Source of the DNA: Bacteroidales bacterium
GTDB taxonomy: Bacteria > Bacteroidota > Bacteroidia > Bacteroidales > VadinHA17
Direction of reading: 5' to 3'
Length of the DNA stretch: 17,226 bases
Assembly: GCA_012514255.1 (NCBI GenBank)
Contig: JAAZAP010000344.1
Location: 1-17,226, forward strand
In this document: positions 14,176 to 17,226 of the stretch, one piece after another
Layout of the letters: each line of letters begins with the position of its first letter
Numbering within the stretch: the stretch's first letter is position 1
The notes under the pieces: generated by a model
Told to the model about the DNA's origin: nothing
What the model saw: the letters and a program-made list of their open reading frames with translations, nothing else
Databases searched by the model: none
Made by a program: the position numbers and the translations under genes

Positions 14176-14651
14176 AGACGATCCGATTCAAACTGAACAG
14201 TGAGGAGGTAGAGCTGGTTACTGACCCTAACCGGATACTCCTGTGGGTTCTGAGGGATCATTTCGGTCTCACGGGTACAAAATACGGCTGCGGAATAGGT
14301 TTCTGCGGCGCGTGTACCGTGCTGATCGACAATGAGCCCACAAGATCATGCATGATGCCCGTGAGTGAAGTGGCAGGCAAAAATGTGATCACCATTGAAG
14401 GCCTGGAGCAGGATGATATACTGCACCCTCTACAACAGGCATTTATCGATCATGATGCCCTCCAGTGCGGATTTTGTACGCCGGGCATGATACTTACTTC
14501 AGTGGGCCTGCTGAAAAAGAATCCGGTTCCCACACGTGAAGACATCATCTCCGGGTTGGAAGATAATCTTTGCAGGTGTGGAGCACACACACGCATTATT
14601 GATGCTGTACAGGATGCAGCTGAAAAAATGAAGGGAGGGGAGAACAAATGA
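14169..14651 (+). CDS. [2Fe-2S] subunit of a molybdenum hydroxylase (IorA/CoxS type)
   Basis: A 160-residue electron-transfer subunit. The N-terminal plant-type ferredoxin domain has YGCGIGFCGACTV with C41, C46 and C49, plus C61. The C-terminal helical domain has QCGFCTPGM (C100, C103) and LCRCG (C135, C137). These eight cysteines bind the two [2Fe-2S] clusters that carry electrons away from the molybdenum site. Length is normal. There is no signal peptide. As its partner has a Tat signal, it would have to be exported by riding with the large subunit, as known for this enzyme class. It overlaps the downstream gene by four bases (ATGA), fitting a one-to-one complex. Confidence 0.95.
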   Translation: MVETIRFKLNSEEVELVTDPNRILLWVLRDHFGLTGTKYGCGIGFCGACTVLIDNEPTRSCMMPVSEVAGKNVITIEGLEQDDILHPLQQAFIDHDALQCGFCTPGMILTSVGLLKKNPVPTREDIISGLEDNLCRCGAHTRIIDAVQDAAEKMKGGENK

Positions 14652-16789
14652 AGAGTGAAAAATTGACTGAAAAAGCGGTAATGCCTGGAACAGGAATGAA
14701 AAGAAGGAACTTCTTCAAGATACTGGGAGGTGGTATAGTTCTGCTGTTCAATCCGTTCAGCTATGGAAGCCTGCTTGCACTACCGGCAGAGCAGCGCAGG
14801 ACGCTGACAAAGGATTACAATGCTTTCCTGCACATTGCTGAAGACGGTACAGTCACCTGCTTCACAGGCAAGATTGAGATGGGGCAGGGGATTGTCACCT
14901 CGCTGCCGCAGATGATGGCAGATGAATTGAATGTGCCCCTTCATAAGATGAAGATCGTAATGGGTGATACTGAATTGTGTCCGTGGGATGCTGGCACCTG
15001 GGGTTCTCTCACCACTCGTGCCTTCGGTCCGGCCATGAGGGCAGCAGCGGCTGAAGCAAGGGCAGTGCTTGTGCAAATGGCCTCTGAGAAGCTGGGAATA
15101 CCCATCGGGCAGCTTGAGGTCAAAGAGGGTATAATAGCTGACGTCAGTGATGCCTCGAATTGTGTCACTTATGGAGAGCTGGCCAGTGGAAAGAAGCTGG
15201 AAAAATACCTTGATGTCAAGCCACCGGTGGAGGATCATGACAGATTCACCATAGTGGGCAAATCCCTCAAGCACAGCGATGCCTACGACAAGGTTACAGG
15301 TCGTACAAAATACACCGGAGATCTGAAGCTGCCGGGCATGCTGCATGCACGCATACTGAGACCGCCGTCTCACGGGGCGACACTGGTCTCCGCCGACCTC
15401 TCCGGAGCCGAGGCAATGGAAGGGGTGAGGGTTGTCCGCGACGGCGATTTCATAGCAGTGCTGAGTGAAGAGCGTGACCTGGTTGACATGGCTGTTGTAT
15501 GGATAGAGGCAGAGTATACCTATGATGAGATGAAAGTCAGCGATGAGACGGTATTTGATCACATCAATAAAGGTGAGTACAGGGCAAATGTCGTGCGCAG
15601 TGCGGGAGACCCTGAGGCTGCACCACAGCTTTGCGACAAGGTGTTCGAACAGGAATATCATGACCCTTATCTTGCGCATTCTCCCATTGAAACACATACG
15701 GCTCTTGCCCGTTTCGAGGGAGACAAGCTGACAGTATGGGCCTCCACCCAGTCGCCCTTCGGGTTGCAGGACAGCCTGGTGAGGGAGTTTGGCATGCCGC
15801 TGGAGAAGGTGAGGGTTATTACTCCTTTCGTTGGCGGTGGATTCGGAGGAAAGAGCCTTCACCGCCAGGGAGTCGAGGCTGCAAGGCTGGCACGTATGAC
15901 CGGAAGGCCGGTGATGGTGGCGTGGACACGCGATGAGGAGTTCTTCTATGATACGTTCCATCCCGCCTCGGTGGTGAAGGTGAAATCAGGTATTGACAGG
16001 GAGGGCAAGATACTTCTGTGGGATTACAATGTTTACCTTGCCGGGACCAGGGGTGCAGATACCATTTACGATGTGCCCAATCACCGGATCACAAGCTACA
16101 GTGAAGACAGGGACAAGTATCCTGTACATCCCTTTGGCACGGGTGCATGGAGGGCACCAAACAACAACACCAACACTTTTGCGCGCGAGACCCAGATTGA
16201 TATCATGGCAGCCTACGCAGGCATGGATCCGCTGGAGTTCCGGCTGAAGAACCTTAAAGATGATAAGATGATCGGTGTCCTTAAAGCGGTGGCAGAAAAA
16301 TTCGGATATGTGCCCGGCAAAGCTCCTTCAGGAAGAGGCATAGGCATTGCCTGCGGGACAGACGCAGGCACCTGGGTGGCGCACATGGCTGAAGTAGAGG
16401 TTGACAGGAAGAGAGGGAGGGTGAAAGTGTTGCGGCTGGCATGCGCCCAGGATATGGGACTCTGTGTCAACCCGCAGGGGGCGCTGTTGCAGATGGAGGG
16501 CTGCCTTACAATGGCATTAGGATACACACTCACCGAGGAGGTGAAGTATGAAGGTGGCAATATTCGCGACAGGAACTTCGACAGTTACCAGATCCCTCGG
16601 TTCTCATGGCTTCCGAAGCTTGACTGTGTCATAATGGACAGGAAGGACCAACCGCCCCAGGGTGGCGGTGAGCCAGCTATCATAGGAGTCGGGGCAGCAG
16701 TGGGCAACGCTATCTATGACGCCACCGGCGCCAGACTCTTCAGGGTACCGTTCACGCCTGAGAGAGTGCTGGCGGCGATAAAAGTCTGA
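14648..16789 (+). CDS. Molybdopterin-binding catalytic subunit, isoquinoline 1-oxidoreductase (IorB)-like, Tat-exported
   Basis: A 713-residue large subunit of the xanthine dehydrogenase family. A Tat-type signal lies at the N-terminus (MKRRNFFKILGGG, R19-R20, then a hydrophobic run). Cofactor-binding motifs are FTGKIEMGQG (73-81), FVGGGFGGKS (394-403) and GTGAWRAPNNN (497-507). The catalytic glutamate is in GGGEPAIIGVGAAVGNA at about E675. The enzyme would hydroxylate an aromatic heterocycle or oxidise an aldehyde with water in the periplasm; the substrate is unknown. No FAD-binding medium subunit gene lies in the operon, as expected for the IorAB class, so electrons probably leave through the [2Fe-2S] subunit to a cytochrome or quinone. 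It is last in the operon, followed by a terminator. Confidence 0.93.
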   Translation: MKSEKLTEKAVMPGTGMKRRNFFKILGGGIVLLFNPFSYGSLLALPAEQRRTLTKDYNAFLHIAEDGTVTCFTGKIEMGQGIVTSLPQMMADELNVPLHKMKIVMGDTELCPWDAGTWGSLTTRAFGPAMRAAAAEARAVLVQMASEKLGIPIGQLEVKEGIIADVSDASNCVTYGELASGKKLEKYLDVKPPVEDHDRFTIVGKSLKHSDAYDKVTGRTKYTGDLKLPGMLHARILRPPSHGATLVSADLSGAEAMEGVRVVRDGDFIAVLSEERDLVDMAVVWIEAEYTYDEMKVSDETVFDHINKGEYRANVVRSAGDPEAAPQLCDKVFEQEYHDPYLAHSPIETHTALARFEGDKLTVWASTQSPFGLQDSLVREFGMPLEKVRVITPFVGGGFGGKSLHRQGVEAARLARMTGRPVMVAWTRDEEFFYDTFHPASVVKVKSGIDREGKILLWDYNVYLAGTRGADTIYDVPNHRITSYSEDRDKYPVHPFGTGAWRAPNNNTNTFARETQIDIMAAYAGMDPLEFRLKNLKDDKMIGVLKAVAEKFGYVPGKAPSGRGIGIACGTDAGTWVAHMAEVEVDRKRGRVKVLRLACAQDMGLCVNPQGALLQMEGCLTMALGYTLTEEVKYEGGNIRDRNFDSYQIPRFSWLPKLDCVIMDRKDQPPQGGGEPAIIGVGAAVGNAIYDATGARLFRVPFTPERVLAAIKV

Positions 16790-16865
16790 AAGTCTGAAGT
16801 CTCCCTCCTCCGCCAGGGTTTCGGAGGGGAGGAAAGTCAGAAGATCATCACCTGGCAATATTAAG

Positions 16866-16900
16866 AAAAATGGAGGGAAGCGAAAACCACCCTCCTTTTT
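16866..16900. terminator. Intrinsic terminator between convergent genes
   Basis: GGAGGG (16872-16877) pairs with CCCTCC (16890-16895), flanked by AAAAA on the left and TTTTT on the right. The T-run exists on both strands, so it can end the molybdenum hydroxylase operon and the SusD-family gene. A second GC-rich hairpin without a T-run (16805-16829) lies before it. Confidence 0.75.
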
Positions 16901-16919
16901 CATTGCTGACGTTAAAAGA

Positions 16920-17226
16920 TTATTTTCCTGCTGAATACCATTGGTTCTGCTCGAGCAGGTCATTAACCTCCATCTCGCGGAACGGTATTGGGAGGATAAG
17001 GTTGCCGGCGTTATAATCAAAGCCGCCGATGCTCATCTTCCACCTCTTCAGGTCATGCAGACGATGCCCTTCCCAGCAGAGCTCGAGATACCTCTCTTCC
17101 CTGATCTGTTCACGTGTGACATCTTCAGTATAAAGAGGTGCAAGGGCTCTTCCTCGTATGACATTAATATCCTCCGTCGGGGTGTTCGGACCAATGTCAG
17201 CACCCGGGTCTTCAAAGTTAGCCTCA
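16920..17226 (-). CDS. SusD/RagB-family lipoprotein, C-terminal part (partial)
   Basis: Only the last 101 codons are present; the gene continues beyond the right edge. The minus-strand frame reads TREQIREERYLELCWEGHRLHDLKRWK and then LILPIPFREMEVN and LLEQNQWY. These are the C-terminal signatures of SusD-like outer-membrane glycan-binding lipoproteins: the RxxRRxELxxEGxRxxDLxRW helix and the LPIPxxE..N..L.QN end. SusD proteins sit on the cell surface atop a SusC transporter and capture oligosaccharides. The SusC gene would lie further upstream, outside the window. The stop codon is at 16920-16922. Confidence 0.93.
   Translation of the reverse strand, partial: EANFEDPGADIGPNTPTEDINVIRGRALAPLYTEDVTREQIREERYLELCWEGHRLHDLKRWKMSIGGFDYNAGNLILPIPFREMEVNDLLEQNQWYSAGK

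Noticed and set aside
14780..15961. Long open frame (393 codons) on the minus strand
   Set aside because: It lies wholly inside the molybdopterin subunit gene, its translation has no recognisable motif or signal, and the plus-strand product has all family motifs. It is a shadow of codon bias.
16820..16900. GGGGAGGAAAGTC, similar to the conserved 5' region of RNase P RNA
   Set aside because: There are fewer than 100 bases before the terminator, and the rest of the conserved core of RNase P RNA is missing.
1..17226. CRISPR arrays, insertion sequences, prophage or defence genes
   Set aside because: No regularly spaced repeats, transposase motifs, long terminal inverted repeats or phage structural genes were seen on either strand.

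Overview
The window looks like a chromosomal segment of a Bacteroidota (probably Bacteroidales-type) bacterium. The evidence is: a SusD/RagB C-terminus at the right edge; a TonB-dependent receptor with an N-terminal carboxypeptidase-regulatory-like domain; lipoproteins with short signal peptides; an OmpA-family protein fused to DUF937; an anaerobic-type sulfatase maturase; and several promoter candidates of the Bacteroidota form (TTTG-like -33, TAnnTTTG -7). Base composition is balanced in genes and AT-rich between them. No CRISPR array, insertion sequence, prophage or defence module is visible.

Layout. (1) Positions 3-2461, plus strand: the end of thrA, then thrB and thrC, tightly packed. 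This is the homoserine-to-threonine branch of threonine synthesis. (2) 2485-3624, plus: a radical SAM/SPASM enzyme whose cysteine spacing fits an anaerobic sulfatase-maturating enzyme. (3) 3621-6146, minus: a divergent nucleotide-sugar dehydrogenase followed by an exported dienelactone-hydrolase-family protein; the latter converges on the maturase gene with overlapping stop codons. (4) 6505-10354, plus: an apparent outer-membrane operon of a lipocalin-like lipoprotein, a TonB-dependent receptor (ATGA overlap), a small beta-barrel/porin-like protein and an unrecognised cysteine-bearing lipoprotein. It is closed by a strong bidirectional terminator. (5) 10412-11671, minus: a DUF937-TM-OmpA protein. 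(6) 11672-12464: a mostly non-coding stretch holding an orphan terminator with a possible structured RNA before it, tRNA-Asp (minus) with its own promoter and terminator, and a promoter candidate for the next operon. (7) 12465-16789, plus: a molybdenum hydroxylase operon comprising an XdhC-family maturation factor, a MocA-like nucleotidyltransferase, a [2Fe-2S] subunit and a Tat-signal-bearing molybdopterin subunit (IorAB type, no FAD subunit). (8) 16920-17226, minus: the SusD-family C-terminus, partial.

How the genes work together. The thr genes form one pathway. The last operon encodes the structural subunits of a probable periplasmic Mo enzyme and two factors that build its cofactor. The middle operon probably makes a substrate-uptake assembly at the outer membrane whose ligand cannot be read from the sequence. 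I see no strong evidence for a wholly new system. The best candidates for new biology are the four-gene outer-membrane operon with its uncharacterised lipoproteins, the possible RNA before the tRNA, and the FAD-less exported Mo hydroxylase.
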